Positions 10,176-18,010 are shown, counted from the stretch's first letter. The stretch is DNA of 30,224 nucleotides from DAIODI01 sp036746875 (GCA_036746875.1 DAIODI010000008.1:1-30224); one strand, 5' to 3'. Program-made: numbers and translations. Notes: generated by a model from the letters alone, not told the origin.

Positions 10176-11099
10176 GTGATCAGAAACCCCGTGCCATGGC
10201 CCGGCGGCGCCAAAGTCGCCTGCGCCATCACGTTCGACATGGACGCCGACAGCCTCATCCACATCGAGCACCCGAAGACCTCGATCACGCGCGTCTCGTC
10301 GATCTCGATGCTGCACTACGGGCCGAAGGTGGGCGTGCCGCGGATCCTCGAAGGCTACCGCCGGTTCGGCCTCAAGCAGACGTTCTTCATCCCGGCCTGG
10401 TGCATCGAGCAGTATCCGGACACCGTGGATGCGATCGTGAAGGACGGCCACGAGGTCGCTTATCATGGCTATATCCACGAGGCGCCGAACACGCTCTCGA
10501 AGGCCGACGAGCACTACTGGATGCAGCGCTCGCTCGAGGTGATCGAGCGCCACACCGGCCAGCGCCCGCGCGGCGCCCGTTCGCCGCTCTACAACTACTC
10601 GATCCACACCACCGACCTTCTGGTGAAGGAAGGCTTCGTCTACGACTCCTCGCTGATGGGCGACGACGTGCCCTACATCCTGCGGACGCCGAAAGGCGAG
10701 ATCGTCGAGCTTCCGGCGAGCTGGGCCACCGACGACTGGCCGCCCTACGTGCACTCCATCGACCTCGGCTTCCAGATGCAGATCATGTCGCCCGACCGCG
10801 CGATGGAGGTGTTCATGGCCGAGTTCGAGGCGATGCGGACGGCGGGCGGCGGCCTGTGGATCGGCGTGTGGCATCCGTTCGTGTCCGGCCGGCTGTCGCG
10901 CTGGCTGCGGATCGAGAAGATGATCGAATACATGCTGGGCGCCGGCGACGTGTGGTTTGCGCGCATGGAAGACATCGCGCGCCACGTTCAGGCCTGCCGG
11001 GCGAATGGAACGTGGTCGCCGCGCGTCGACGACCTTCCCTATTACGCCCGGCCCGTCTGTCCGGTGAAGAAGACGCCGCTGCGGCGCAAACGGCGTTAG
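10176..11099 (+). CDS. Polysaccharide deacetylase-family (NodB homology) hydrolase
   Basis: A 307-residue carbohydrate-esterase-4 type protein. The catalytic/metal aspartates lie in ITFDMDADS, the metal-binding histidines in the motif EVAYHGYIHE, and the substrate arginine in GARSPLYNYS; GVWHPF supplies a late histidine. There is no signal peptide, so it is cytosolic, unlike secreted peptidoglycan or chitin deacetylases. Cytosolic relatives include Helicobacter PgdA-like proteins, PuuE-type allantoinases and cyclic imide hydrolases that cut C-N bonds in small molecules, and such a role fits the neighbouring transporter and dehydrogenases. The start is GTG 10176 with GAGGAG about 8 bp upstream; the long upstream open frame is antisense to coxM. 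The C-terminus is basic (KKTPLRRKRR). The exact substrate is unknown. Confidence 0.9.
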   Translation: MIRNPVPWPGGAKVACAITFDMDADSLIHIEHPKTSITRVSSISMLHYGPKVGVPRILEGYRRFGLKQTFFIPAWCIEQYPDTVDAIVKDGHEVAYHGYIHEAPNTLSKADEHYWMQRSLEVIERHTGQRPRGARSPLYNYSIHTTDLLVKEGFVYDSSLMGDDVPYILRTPKGEIVELPASWATDDWPPYVHSIDLGFQMQIMSPDRAMEVFMAEFEAMRTAGGGLWIGVWHPFVSGRLSRWLRIEKMIEYMLGAGDVWFARMEDIARHVQACRANGTWSPRVDDLPYYARPVCPVKKTPLRRKRR

Positions 11100-11109
11100 A
11101 TCGCCCTTC

Positions 11110-11141
11110 CGCCACGTGGCGGCCGCCTGGCGGGGTGAGGC
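11110..11141. repeat. 32-bp dyad repeat, copy 2 (between convergent genes)
   Basis: On the plus strand it reads CGCCACGTGGCGGCCG then CCTGGCGGGGTGAGGC. It aligns without gaps to copies 1 and 3, with six mismatches to copy 1, and again forms a hairpin (CCGCCA with TGGCGG). It fills the 43-bp gap between the stop codons of the deacetylase-like gene and the convergent dehydrogenase gene, so it could end transcription from both sides. Confidence 0.65.
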
Positions 11142-11142
11142 G

Positions 11143-11847
11143 CTAATGCATCGCCGCGCCGCCGCATGCGCCGAGACACTGGCCGGTGAAGAACGAGGCG
11201 GCCGGGGAGGCGAGAAAGGCGATCGCCGCCGCCACCTCCTCCGGCCTGCCGATGCGGCCCATCGGATTGGCCGTCTCCATCGCCTGCTGCTGCGGCGTCA
11301 TCGCCGCAAAGCCCAGCAGCGGCGTGTCGGTCGGCCCCGGGGCGACGGCGTTGACGAGTATGCCGGGGGCGAGCTCGCGCGCCCACGAGCGGGTGAGGCC
11401 GAGCATCGCCGCCTTGGTGGCGCAGTAGACCGAGGCGTTCTCGCGGCCGAGGTAGGCGAGTTCGGAGGCGAGGTTGACGATGCGCGCGCCGGCCTCAAGG
11501 TGCGGCAGCGCCTCGCGGGTGACCAGGATCGCCGCGCGCACGTTCACCGCGAAATGCCGGTCGACGGACTGCGAGGTGATCTTGCCGAGCGGCGCTTCCT
11601 CCATGACGCCGGCGTTGTTCACCACAACGTCGAGACCGCCCAGACGGCGCACGGCTTCGGCCACGCCCGCCACGATCTGCGCCTCGTCGGCGAGATCGCA
11701 CGCCACCATGTCCAGCCCCTCGCAGGGCGCCCGGTCGAGCCCGGCGACCTTCGCCCCCGCATCCGCAAACAGGCGGGCCGTCGCGCGCCCGATGCCGCTC
11801 GCCGCGCCGGTGATCAACACGCGCTTGCCTGCAAGACCCGTCACCAT
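11143..11847 (-). CDS. Short-chain dehydrogenase/reductase (SDR), second in pair
   Basis: A 234-residue classical SDR oxidoreductase. The nucleotide-binding motif TGAASGIG is at residues 13-20, NNAG follows the central strands (about 88-91), the catalytic serine is in NLASELAY and the YxxxK pair is YCATK. PGPTDTP and GRPEEVAAAIAFLAS are typical late motifs. A DRAP sequence after the second strand, with Asp at its acidic tip, suggests NAD(H) rather than NADP(H). The start at 11847 overlaps the preceding SDR stop by 7 bp, so the two are translationally coupled. It is the last gene of the transporter operon. It probably oxidises or reduces a hydroxyl/keto group on whatever the transporter imports; the substrate is unknown. 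Confidence 0.92.
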   Translation of the reverse strand: MVTGLAGKRVLITGAASGIGRATARLFADAGAKVAGLDRAPCEGLDMVACDLADEAQIVAGVAEAVRRLGGLDVVVNNAGVMEEAPLGKITSQSVDRHFAVNVRAAILVTREALPHLEAGARIVNLASELAYLGRENASVYCATKAAMLGLTRSWARELAPGILVNAVAPGPTDTPLLGFAAMTPQQQAMETANPMGRIGRPEEVAAAIAFLASPAASFFTGQCLGACGGAAMH

Positions 11848-12596
11848 GGAACCTCGCCGCGATCCACGCCCATCGACTGTCCGGTGATGTTGCGCGCGGC
11901 GTCGGACGCCAGAAAGACATAGAGACCCGCAACGTCGTCCGGCTCCATCAGGCCGGGCAGCGCCTGCCCGCCGGTGATTTGCGCCAGAAGCGCCGCCTCC
12001 GGCGTTCCGCTGCGCGCCGACATGGCGGCGAGGGAGCGCATCGACGCCTCTGTGCGGACCCACCCGGGGCACACGGCGTTGACGCGGACGCCACGCGGCC
12101 CCAGTTCCTTCGCCCATGTCTTGGTGAGGCCGATGACCGCGTGCTTGGAGGCGACATAGGCGCCGAAGCCGGCCTCCGCCGTGCGCCCCCAGATGGAGGC
12201 GGTGTTGAGGATCGCGCCGCCCGCGCCCATCAACGGCAGCGCACGGCGGGTGACGATCTGCGTTCCCACCACGTTGATCTCGATGATGCGCCGGAACGCC
12301 GCCTCGACCTCCGGTCCGCCGTCCGCCAGCGGCGTGAGGAGCTCAAGCCCGGCGTTGTTCACCAGCACGTCGATGCGCGACAACCCTTCGAGCGCGCGAT
12401 CCACGCCTGCGCCATCGGTGATGTCGGCGACCGCCGCGCGCGCGCCAAGCTCGCGCGCGCGCTCGATCACCGCCGGATCGTCGGCGACAAGCGTCAGCGC
12501 CGCGCCTTGCGCCGCAAAGGCCCGCGCCACGCCAAGCCCGATGCCGCGGCTTGCGCCGGTGATCAGGACGGATTTTCCCTGCAAGCCGTAGGTCAT
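11841..12596 (-). CDS. Short-chain dehydrogenase/reductase (SDR), first in pair
   Basis: A 251-residue classical SDR. The motifs are TGASRGIG (residues 13-20), NNAG, the catalytic serine in NTASIWGR, and YVASK for the YxxxK pair. The C-terminal FLASDAARNITGQSMGVDRG is a standard SDR ending. ADD after the second strand again suggests NAD(H). It shares only family-level motifs with the downstream SDR, so the two probably do different steps or use different partners. The start overlaps the ATPase stop by 4 bp (ATGA), and the stop overlaps the next SDR, so the set is tightly coupled. The role is inferred to be catabolic; the substrate is not known. Confidence 0.92.
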   Translation of the reverse strand: MTYGLQGKSVLITGASRGIGLGVARAFAAQGAALTLVADDPAVIERARELGARAAVADITDGAGVDRALEGLSRIDVLVNNAGLELLTPLADGGPEVEAAFRRIIEINVVGTQIVTRRALPLMGAGGAILNTASIWGRTAEAGFGAYVASKHAVIGLTKTWAKELGPRGVRVNAVCPGWVRTEASMRSLAAMSARSGTPEAALLAQITGGQALPGLMEPDDVAGLYVFLASDAARNITGQSMGVDRGEVPW

Positions 12597-13369
12597 GCGG
12601 TCACCGGCGTCTCGTTGCGGATCAGGTGCAGCACCTCGTTGCGCAGCCGGAAGAACGTCTCGCTTTCGCGCGCCTCGAGCGATCGGGCGGGGCCGAGTTT
12701 CGCCGCCACGTCGATGTCGCGCAGGATGCGGGCCGGGCGGGCCGAGAACAGGATGATCCGGTCGGCGAGGAACACCGCTTCCTCCACGTCATGGGTGACG
12801 AAGATGATGGTCTTCGCCTCCGCCGCCTGGATCTGCCGCAGCTCCACCTGGAGACGCTCGCGCGTCAGCGCGTCCAGCGCGCCGAAGGGTTCATCCATGA
12901 GCAGCACCTCCGGCCCTGCCGCGAGGCTTCTGGCGATGGCGACGCGCTGGCGCATGCCGCCGGAGATCCGGTTGGGGTAGGAGGCGGCGAAGTCTTCGAG
13001 ACCGATGAGTTTCAGGTAGTGGGCGAGCCGTTCGGCGCGTTGCGGCCCGGTGAGATCGTCGCGGTAGCGCATGCCGAAGGCGATGTTTCCGGAGACGGTG
13101 AGCCACGGAAACGACGAATACGACTGGAACACCATGCCGCGCCGCCGGTCAGGCCCGGCCACGGGGTCGCCGTCGAGCAGGATCTCTCCCGAAGTGGGCG
13201 TATCGAGGCCGCCCGCCATGCGCATCAGCGTGGTCTTGCCGCAGCCCGAAGGCCCGAGAAACACCACCAGCGAATTGCGCGCGATCGCAAGCGAGGTCTC
13301 CGACACCACCTGCACCGCCCCGAAGGACTTGGTGACGCGCTCGAAGCGCAGGTAGTCCGCCGCGCCCAT
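12593..13369 (-). CDS. ABC transporter ATP-binding protein (TauB/SsuB type)
   Basis: The 258-residue ATPase of an importer. Walker A is GPSGCGKT (about residues 39-46), the Q-loop is in MVFQSYSSFPWLTV, the signature is ISGGMRQRVAIARSL, Walker B is VLLMDEPFGALD, and the switch histidine is in FVTHDVEEA. This matches the nitrate/sulfonate/taurine group (TauB, SsuB, NrtD). Its ATG is 1 bp after the permease stop and its own stop overlaps the next SDR. The group imports taurine, alkanesulfonates, nitrate, pyrimidine precursors and other small molecules, so the ATPase alone does not define the substrate. Confidence 0.95.
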   Translation of the reverse strand: MGAADYLRFERVTKSFGAVQVVSETSLAIARNSLVVFLGPSGCGKTTLMRMAGGLDTPTSGEILLDGDPVAGPDRRRGMVFQSYSSFPWLTVSGNIAFGMRYRDDLTGPQRAERLAHYLKLIGLEDFAASYPNRISGGMRQRVAIARSLAAGPEVLLMDEPFGALDALTRERLQVELRQIQAAEAKTIIFVTHDVEEAVFLADRIILFSARPARILRDIDVAAKLGPARSLEARESETFFRLRNEVLHLIRNETPVTA

Positions 13370-13370
13370 G

Positions 13371-14150
13371 TCACAGATACCGGAACAGACGGCGGTGCAG
13401 CAGCCGCAGCAGCTGGTCGGTGACGAGGCCGATGAGCCCGATCATCAGCACGCCCGCCATCACTTCCGGCGTCTTCACGAACCGCCGCGCCGACCAGATG
13501 ACGAAGCCCAGACCGGAATCGGCGGCGACGATTTCGGCGATGACGAGGTAGGTCCAGCACCACCCGAGCGTGATGCGAAGGTTGTCCACCAGGGTCGGCG
13601 CCATCGCCCGCAGCGCGACGTCGGTGAGCACCTGGCGCGGCTTGGCGCCCAGCGTGAAGGCGATCTCCACGTATTCGTGCGGCACGCGGCGCATATCGTC
13701 GGCGACCAGCAGCACGAGCTGGAAGAACGTGCCGAGCCAGAGCAGGAAGATCTTCGTCTCCTCGCCGACGCCGAACCAGATGATGGACAGCGGCACCAGC
13801 GCCGGCACCGGCAGGTAGCGGATGAAGTCGACGATCGGTTCAAGCGACGCGCCGACGATCCGGTAGCTGCTCATCAGGACGCCGATGGGGATCGCCATGG
13901 CCGCCGCGAGCAGGAACGCGCCCCACACGCGCAAGGTGGAGACAAGCGCGTGCCACAGCAGGTCCTGCGTGGCGATCATCGTCCACAGCGCCTCAAGCAC
14001 GCGCGTGGGCGAAGGCAGGAATTGCGGCGCGATCCACTGGGCGCGGGCCGCGAGCTCCCAAATGGCGAGGACAAGCGCCGCCGCGGCCACGCCGATGGCG
14101 ACCTCGACGGCGACGGAGACGCGGCCGCGAAAGCTGAACAATCCGTGCAC
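13371..14150 (-). CDS. ABC transporter permease (TauC/SsuC type)
   Basis: A 259-residue inner-membrane permease with about six membrane segments. The cytoplasmic coupling loop EIAFTLGAKPRQVLTDVALR has the ABC importer pattern (a divergent EAA motif), and ADSGLGFVIWSARR is typical of the TauC/SsuC family. The start is GTG at 14150 with GGAG about 9 bp upstream. The gene sits 31 bp after the binding-protein gene and 1 bp before the ATPase gene. A homodimer of this protein would form the channel. Confidence 0.94.
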   Translation of the reverse strand: MHGLFSFRGRVSVAVEVAIGVAAAALVLAIWELAARAQWIAPQFLPSPTRVLEALWTMIATQDLLWHALVSTLRVWGAFLLAAAMAIPIGVLMSSYRIVGASLEPIVDFIRYLPVPALVPLSIIWFGVGEETKIFLLWLGTFFQLVLLVADDMRRVPHEYVEIAFTLGAKPRQVLTDVALRAMAPTLVDNLRITLGWCWTYLVIAEIVAADSGLGFVIWSARRFVKTPEVMAGVLMIGLIGLVTDQLLRLLHRRLFRYL

Positions 14151-14181
14151 GGATGGAACTCCGCCGCGCCGCGTGCGGGCG

Positions 14182-15171
14182 TTACGGGGCGATGGCGTTG
14201 ATCGTCGCGTTGTCGATCTGCGTGTTGGAGTCGAGCTTGACGTCGGCGGCGCCGTTCTCGAGGTTGAGCTGCATCACCGTGTCGAAGATGTCGTGCAGCT
14301 TGCCGCGCTCGCCCGGCTTGCCCATGTAGGCGCGGGCTTCGGCGAGCGGAATGTAGGCGAGACTGGTCGCCAGGATTTCCTTCACGTCCGCCGCGGTGAG
14401 GCCGAAATGTTTGGCGGCAAGTTCGGCGTACCTGTCGGGGTCCGACTTCGAAACATCGATCGCCGCGTAGATGCACTCCAGAAACGCCTTGTACTTCGCC
14501 GGGTTGGCGGCCAGGTCGTCGGCGCGCGCGGTGATCACGTCGATGATGATGCCGGGATAATCCTTCGACGAGAAGAACACCCGCCCGCCGGGGCGCCCGG
14601 ACGCCTTCACCGCCTGCGACATGAACGGTTCATAGGTGGCCACAGCCGCGATCGAGGGATCGGCGAACACCGCGCCGGTGTCGGCGGTGGCGATATCCTT
14701 GATGTTGAGGTCGGCGAGCGTCATGCCGGCCTTCTTCAGTTCGAGCTGCAGCAGAAGCCGCGCCGGGATGTTCGGCTCCGCGGCGACGGTCTTGCCCTTG
14801 AGATCCCCGATCGCCTTCACCGTCTCGTCGGTGATGACGCCGTCGCCGCCGACCGATTCATCGATCACGCCGATGATGACGCCGGGCGTCGAGGCGTCGC
14901 GGGGGCGGCCCTGGTGTTCGCCGACGGTGCGCATGTCCACCTCGATGTCGCCGCGCGCGTAGGCCGCGAGCACGTTGGTGCGATCATCCTCGAACCGGTA
15001 GTCGACCTCGATGCCCTTCTCCCTGAAGCAGCCGAGGTCGTTGGCGACGTGAACGGGGGCGAAGCCAAGCCACGTGGGCGCGAGCATGCGGATCTTCTGG
15101 TCGGCGCTGGCCGCTCCGGAAGCCGCGGCGAGCGCGGCGATGCCGCAGGCGGCGGCGAGCAGGTGTTTCAT
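14182..15171 (-). CDS. ABC transporter substrate-binding protein (NMT1/THI5-like)
   Basis: A 329-residue periplasmic binding protein. The signal peptide MKHLLAAACGIAALAAASG with cleavage near ASA-DQ starts the protein. The mature part shows the NMT1/TauA-type pattern: APTWLGFAPVHVANDLG, then a FREKGIEVDYR stretch and DLKGKTVAAEPNIP. This is the first gene of a five-gene unit (binding protein, permease, ATPase, two SDRs). GAGGGAGA about 9 bp before the ATG serves as the ribosome binding site. The family binds thiamine precursors, taurine, nitrate, riboflavin and others. The ligand cannot be read from sequence. It is unlikely to be nitrate, because nothing for nitrate assimilation is nearby. 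Confidence 0.93.
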   Translation of the reverse strand: MKHLLAAACGIAALAAASGAASADQKIRMLAPTWLGFAPVHVANDLGCFREKGIEVDYRFEDDRTNVLAAYARGDIEVDMRTVGEHQGRPRDASTPGVIIGVIDESVGGDGVITDETVKAIGDLKGKTVAAEPNIPARLLLQLELKKAGMTLADLNIKDIATADTGAVFADPSIAAVATYEPFMSQAVKASGRPGGRVFFSSKDYPGIIIDVITARADDLAANPAKYKAFLECIYAAIDVSKSDPDRYAELAAKHFGLTAADVKEILATSLAYIPLAEARAYMGKPGERGKLHDIFDTVMQLNLENGAADVKLDSNTQIDNATINAIAP

Positions 15172-15629
15172 GGCGGCGTCTCCCTCGACCTGTCCCGGCC
15201 ACCCTTAAGCGCACTCTGCGGCCGACGTTCGGCGAGCTTGGAGGGAATCGACGGCGGGAGCAAGCGCCGCCGGAAGCTCCTCCGCAGCCGCGAAGATCGA
15301 GCGCGTCCCTAACGGACAAGCGCGTGACCCTGCGGTTGGCATTTTCGGCGATCCGCGCATCGAGCCCTTTGCGCCGTCAGCGTAGACGGTCTGGGCGCAT
15401 GGGACGCGTCAGCGCCATGCGCATGATGCTCCAGTGATCGCACCATGGCGGCAGGTCCGCCCCCACAAGCAAGCCGCCCTCCGGCTCCCTTTCGGCGCCG
15501 CATCACCGCCATGGCCGCACGGGATCTTGGCGGCGATGGTGACGTGGGGATCCCTTTGGCGGCCTTCAGCCGGACGACCGCTTCGCTGAAGGCTTTTGCG
15601 CTTGCGGCTGGATGGCCGTCGCGAACCGA
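15172..15629. other. 458-bp intergenic region upstream of the transporter operon
   Basis: It lies between the last tad-type gene and the transporter operon, both leftward, so the operon promoter should be at its left end. Open frames here show no recognisable domain and have weak codon structure. The frame after the TadE-like stop (15630) reads on in phase for about 90 codons, but with no start codon at its head. A small hairpin CCGTC/GACGG sits near 15380-15395, and a strong hairpin at 15562-15593 is listed separately. I could not identify a promoter with confidence. Confidence 0.5.
15562..15597 (+). terminator. Hairpin with T-run, probable terminator
   Basis: GCCTTCAGC (15562-15570) pairs perfectly with GCTGAAGGC (15585-15593), and CGG/CCG can extend pairing in the loop; TTTT follows at 15594-15597. 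As a rho-independent terminator it points rightward, yet no rightward gene precedes it. It lies about 36 bp past the end of the leftward tad-type operon, where the hairpin alone could still act as a stop or stability element for that transcript. Confidence 0.4.
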
Positions 15630-16037
15630 TCAGTTGGCGCGCAACGGCACCGTCACCTGGCGGGTGATCTGGTATTCGACGGGCGTGATGAACGGCATGT
15701 CGATAATCCGCGCATAGGAGCCGGAGATGGTGGCGAGCTGGGCGCCGTTCACCTCCGCGCCGACCTCCAGATTCACCGTGACCGACACGTCGCTTGTCTG
15801 GCCAAGCTTGTCGTCGACCAAATTCTGGAGCGCCGTCCGCGACAACGCCGGATCGATCTGCAACGCGCGTCCCGCGTGGTCGAGGGCAAAGGTGAGGCTT
15901 GACGCGTTGTGCATGCTCCAGCCGTACCAGAAGATCCCGATCACGATCATGAGGAAGGCCGGGGCGACGACGCCGAACTCGATGGTCGAGGCGGCTCCGG
16001 CGTGCCTGAGCAGACGGCTTGCGTGATCAGCGAACAC
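15630..16037 (-). CDS. TadE-like pseudopilin-type protein
   Basis: A 135-residue protein of the TadE-like family. After a short basic head, GAASTIEFGVVAPAFLMIVIGIFWYGWSM (about residues 14-42; G-A-x-x-x-E-F then hydrophobic) is the hallmark N-terminal helix with the conserved glutamate after the flat start. The rest is a small periplasmic domain. TadE-type proteins are minor pseudopilins of the Flp/Tad pilus used for surface attachment. The start is GTG 16037, overlapping the preceding gene by 11 bp. It is the last gene of a three-gene leftward unit. The tad motor and secretin genes are not in the window. Confidence 0.8.
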   Translation of the reverse strand: MFADHASRLLRHAGAASTIEFGVVAPAFLMIVIGIFWYGWSMHNASSLTFALDHAGRALQIDPALSRTALQNLVDDKLGQTSDVSVTVNLEVGAEVNGAQLATISGSYARIIDMPFITPVEYQITRQVTVPLRAN

Positions 16038-16455
16038 GGGTGGTCAACTCCACGGCTACGGGCTTTTCGGCCATGTTCAGCGTATCTGTCCACACGCCGG
16101 AAAGCCGGATGGTCACGAACGTTTGCGGGGGCGATCGGGTGGCGACGCACAGATTCGAGCATGACGCCGGGACGCCGTTGCACAGGCAGGAGCGCGACAC
16201 GCTGGCGGAGGCGTCCGACGGGCGGCTCGACCACACGTCGCTGGCGATAGCGAGCATGCGGGAGTCGCTGGTTCCGCCCTGGAGCAGGTAGTTCTGACCG
16301 GCGGTCGCCGCCTGGCGCATCTGCTCATAGGTGCGGTAGAGCGACCAGCCGCTGAACAGACCCATCACGATCATCGCCAGCATCGGCATGGCCAGGGCGA
16401 ACTCGACGCCGGATACGCCCCGATCCCCGGCCTTGAAGCGCGCAAACATCCGCAT
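16027..16455 (-). CDS. TadE/TadG-like pseudopilin-type protein
   Basis: A 142-residue protein with the same architecture as its neighbour: a short basic head, then GVSGVEFALAMPMLAMIVMG (about residues 12-31) with the conserved glutamate, and a periplasmic remainder. That remainder contains four close cysteines (SCLCNGVPASCSNLCVA), which probably form disulfides. The ATG at 16455 is 4 bp past the stop of the TadG-like gene; the longer open frame upstream is antisense-like filler within that gene. It overlaps the next TadE-like gene by 11 bp, so the three are co-translated. Confidence 0.78.
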   Translation of the reverse strand: MRMFARFKAGDRGVSGVEFALAMPMLAMIVMGLFSGWSLYRTYEQMRQAATAGQNYLLQGGTSDSRMLAIASDVWSSRPSDASASVSRSCLCNGVPASCSNLCVATRSPPQTFVTIRLSGVWTDTLNMAEKPVAVELTTRVR

Positions 16456-16459
16456 CGCC

Positions 16460-17701
16460 TTACTCCACCAGTTGTACGATCTTGTTGGCCGGGATCGGCC
16501 GCATGCCGTAGCCCGAGCAGTCGACCTGCATGGACGTGCTGCCGGTCCACTCCAGCGTATCGGCGACAATCTGGGTGCAGCCGTTGAGGCCGGAGAAATT
16601 GCCGAGGTATTCGACCGCCTGCGTCGGGAAGTAAATCGCGCCGGTCATGCGCGAGCTGGCGGCGCCGTTGAATGTGTTGCGCTGCCCGCCAGAGGAGCTC
16701 CGGTCGCCCATGAACAGAATGCCGGAGTAGGTTCCGCTGGTCGGCGCCTGAAGATCCACTGTCGCGTTGCCGTTCATTTTGACGCGCGCGCCGTTGGCGA
16801 TGACGAAGGTCACGCCCGCGCCGCGGACGTTGGCGGATGCGTTCACCCTGAACATGCCTCCGTCGATGTAGTAGACGCCAGGCTGCAGATTCACGTTGCC
16901 GTTGAGCGACAATCCGTCGCAGTAACGGCCGGCCAGAAGGGTGCCGCCGCCGCTGCTGCGGCAGCCGGCCGGACGCGCCGGCATCGCCACGTCTTCGAAG
17001 GGATCGCCGACCTTGGAGACACCGGTCCTGGGGCCGTTCCTCGCGCACTCGGCGTCGGTCATGGTTGCGCCGGATGTCAGCCGCGCGCCGCCGACCGCAT
17101 AGATGCAGGGCGTCGACAAGCGCGCCGCCCCCTGCACGTTCACGGCGTTGTCCGCGATCGAGTTCGACATCACCGAACAGCCGATCAGGTTGAGATTGGA
17201 GGAGCCGGAAAACTGCAAGGCGCGCGATTCGTCCGGCGAGAGCGCCAGCACGCACGCGTCGGCGGCGGTGCGGAAGCGGGCGACAGCGCGGGCGTGCATC
17301 GCCACCGGACCATCGGAGAAAAGATTGGAGAATAACCGCTCGGCGTTCTGGTCGATGATAACCTCGACCGCATCGGAGCGCCCGGCGTTCGGGCCCGAGG
17401 CCGGCGGCGAGTTCACCGTCATGACGCCGCCGCCATCGTAGCCGCTGCGCAGCGCCGCAGCCTCGGCCACCGAACGGATGGTGGCGACGCCGGCCCCGCC
17501 GCGCCGTTCGATGCCGCCGGCGAAGGCGGCGGCGTCGGCGCCGGCCTGGAGTTTCCGCTGTTTATAGTACCAATAGGAGGTTTCGGTGCCGAGCGCCGTC
17601 CCGCCGACGAAGACGGGCGCGGTCAGCGCGGCGAGAATACTGACGTTGGCGGTGGTGTCGAACGCCTTCCACCACTGGACTTGGACTTTGGTCTTGCGCA
17701 T
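16460..17701 (-). CDS. TadG-like Flp pilus-associated protein
   Basis: A 413-residue protein with one N-terminal membrane segment (ANVSILAALTAPVFVGGTAL) followed by the TadG-type region TETSYWYYKQRKLQAGADAA, matching the putative Flp pilus-assembly TadE/G-like family. The long C-terminal part is extracytoplasmic, rich in Asn, Gly and Ser with several cysteines, and includes LQPGVYYIDGGMFRV and GVTFVIANGARVKMNGNATV, which look like beta-helical surface repeats. It is the first gene of the unit with the two TadE-like genes (4-bp gap). It is probably part of, or anchored by, a Tad pilus, with a role in attachment; the exact function is unknown. Confidence 0.8.
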   Translation of the reverse strand: MRKTKVQVQWWKAFDTTANVSILAALTAPVFVGGTALGTETSYWYYKQRKLQAGADAAAFAGGIERRGGAGVATIRSVAEAAALRSGYDGGGVMTVNSPPASGPNAGRSDAVEVIIDQNAERLFSNLFSDGPVAMHARAVARFRTAADACVLALSPDESRALQFSGSSNLNLIGCSVMSNSIADNAVNVQGAARLSTPCIYAVGGARLTSGATMTDAECARNGPRTGVSKVGDPFEDVAMPARPAGCRSSGGGTLLAGRYCDGLSLNGNVNLQPGVYYIDGGMFRVNASANVRGAGVTFVIANGARVKMNGNATVDLQAPTSGTYSGILFMGDRSSSGGQRNTFNGAASSRMTGAIYFPTQAVEYLGNFSGLNGCTQIVADTLEWTGSTSMQVDCSGYGMRPIPANKIVQLVE

Positions 17702-18010
17702 GCGTAACCCCGGCGCTTTCGATCCATGCCCGGACGTTTACGCCGCTCATCATAACTTGCGGTCAAGGCAGTCAGTAGAATTCGACTGACCTCACATCTG
17801 GAATGGGATCCGGCCTGACTGCATCGAATTCTCCGTTCTGTACTATAATATTTGAATCGCCTTTTCCGCCAAGCGGCGTGCACTTGGCGGGATGATGCAG
17901 CAGGGAGCATCCCCCGATCAGTATCATCCGGAGCCACCGCCCTGAGGGCGTTGGCGCATTCGGCAAGCCGCATGCGGACCGGGCCGGAGCCTGGTCCGCC
18001 CAAGGCAGGC
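17702..18010. other. 309-bp intergenic region upstream of the TadG-like gene
   Basis: It lies between the TadG-like gene and the end of the molybdenum hydroxylase gene, both leftward, and is AT-richer than its surroundings in 17760-17865. It holds an inverted repeat GTCAGT/ACTGAC with an 8-base spacer (17771-17790), a TATAAT on the plus strand (17844-17849), and dyad repeat copy 3. On the minus strand TTGGCG (inside the repeat), a 16-bp spacer and TATTAT form a weak promoter-like pair that could serve the tad-type operon. A 51-codon leftward open frame (17772-17927) crosses the region; no family is recognised and it is probably not a gene. Confidence 0.5.
17867..17898. repeat. 32-bp dyad repeat, copy 3
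   Basis: On the plus strand it reads CGCCAAGCGGCGTGCA then CTTGGCGGGATGATGC. It is identical to copy 1 except for two loop bases (GC in place of TG), keeping the 7-bp CGCCAAG/CTTGGCG stem and the GGATGATGC tail. It lies about 110 bp downstream of the stop of the molybdenum hydroxylase large-subunit gene. Confidence 0.75.

Noticed and set aside
15445..15717. 90-codon rightward open frame upstream of and overlapping the TadE-like gene
   Set aside because: No domain, no clear ribosome binding site, and its 3' end is antisense to the TadE-like gene.
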